Below are positions 13,767 through 13,904 of a DNA stretch of 13,904 bases, in pieces; within the stretch, counting starts at the first letter, position 1, and the number at the start of each line of letters is the position of its first letter. The notes beneath the pieces are model-generated. The model saw nothing but the letters and a program-made list of their open reading frames with translations. It was not told the DNA's origin and searched no databases. The position numbers and the translations under genes are program-made. Source of the stretch: a bacterium (GTDB lineage Bacteria > Margulisbacteria > Marinamargulisbacteria > SXXA01); contig CANNCG010000022.1 in NCBI GenBank assembly GCA_947502965.1, positions 1 to 13,904 on the forward strand, given 5' to 3'.

Positions 13767-13770
13767 CTAG
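13758..13770 (-). repeat. Third copy of the CTAGATAGTTAC motif, inverted
   Basis: GGTAACTATCTAG here is the reverse complement of the tail of the repeats at 238-250 and 279-290. As at the left end, it follows a run of G on the transposase strand. It probably marks the 3' end of the IS66-type element. Confidence 0.55.
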
Positions 13771-13904
13771 CGCCCCCCCTCAAAGAGGAGTGACTGATTA
13801 AGCGCGGCCTGAATGGTTTCCAAAATGTTGAGGCCTTGTTTTTTTGCGGTCTCAATAATGGAGAGCAAAACAGCATGTCGTTCAGCGCCACGCTTGCTTC
13901 TAAA
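13767..13904 (-). CDS. IS66-type transposase, C-terminal end (runs off the window)
   Basis: The last 45 residues of a transposase are encoded on the minus strand, entering at the right edge and stopping at the TAG (13767-13769). The sequence FRSKRGAERHAVLLSIIETA followed by KKQGLNILETIQAAL resembles the C-terminal tail of IS66-family transposases. The stop codon lies within CTAGATAGTTAC, the 12-base motif found twice at the left end of the window. It cannot be judged from here whether the full element is intact. Confidence 0.65.
   Translation of the reverse strand, partial: FRSKRGAERHAVLLSIIETAKKQGLNILETIQAALNQSLLFEGGR

Noticed and set aside
1..13904. CRISPR arrays, tRNA and rRNA genes, complete prophage or toxin-antitoxin modules
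   Set aside because: I looked for regularly spaced repeats, tRNA-like folds and typical module genes on both strands and found none.

Overview
This is a moderate-GC window from a Gram-negative bacterium. It carries an outer-membrane beta-barrel porin ending in Phe, two proteins with Sec-type signal peptides, a sigma-54 activator and a proteobacterial-style, adenylylatable glutamine synthetase. The lineage cannot be fixed from sequence alone. The rpmF-plsX-fabH-fabD-fabG order and the many palindromic intergenic hairpins suit Proteobacteria or a neighbouring phylum. Insertion-sequence debris lies at both ends of the window.

Layout: (1) 1-649 is non-coding. It holds two tandem copies of a poly-A/poly-G motif ending in CTAGATAGTTAC, several dyads and a promoter. 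(2) 650-2934 (+) encodes an OprO/OprP-type porin and a sulfate-type periplasmic binding protein, separated by three hairpins. No ABC permease or ATPase follows. (3) 2935-3309 is a palindrome-rich spacer. (4) 3310-3642 (-) is a small STAS-domain protein of the slr1659 type. (5) 3655-3988 is a spacer with a pair of near-identical inverted 23-24 nt repeats. (6) 3989-7675 (-) is a compact three-gene unit: a NifA/NtrC-like sigma-54 activator, a stand-alone NAD(P)HX dehydratase, and an overlapping unrecognised protein with a kinase-like catalytic loop resembling PI3/4-kinases and the LanM dehydratase (DUF4135). (7) 7856-9277 (+) is glnA, divergent from the activator and followed by three hairpins, the last a strong terminator. 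(8) 9498-13462 (+) is the ribosomal protein L32 and fatty-acid initiation/elongation cluster rpmF-plsX-fabH-fabD-fabG. (9) 13463-13904 is IS debris: an IS30-type N-terminal fragment and the C-terminus of an IS66-type transposase, both on the minus strand. The latter ends in the same CTAGATAGTTAC motif seen at the left end.

Functionally, the window combines periplasmic anion capture, nitrogen assimilation next to an activator that may control it, and the start of fatty-acid and phospholipid synthesis. The least ordinary part is the minus-strand unit that joins a sigma-54 activator, a nicotinamide-nucleotide repair enzyme and an atypical kinase-like protein, with a STAS protein nearby on the same strand. 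Any functional link among these is inference.
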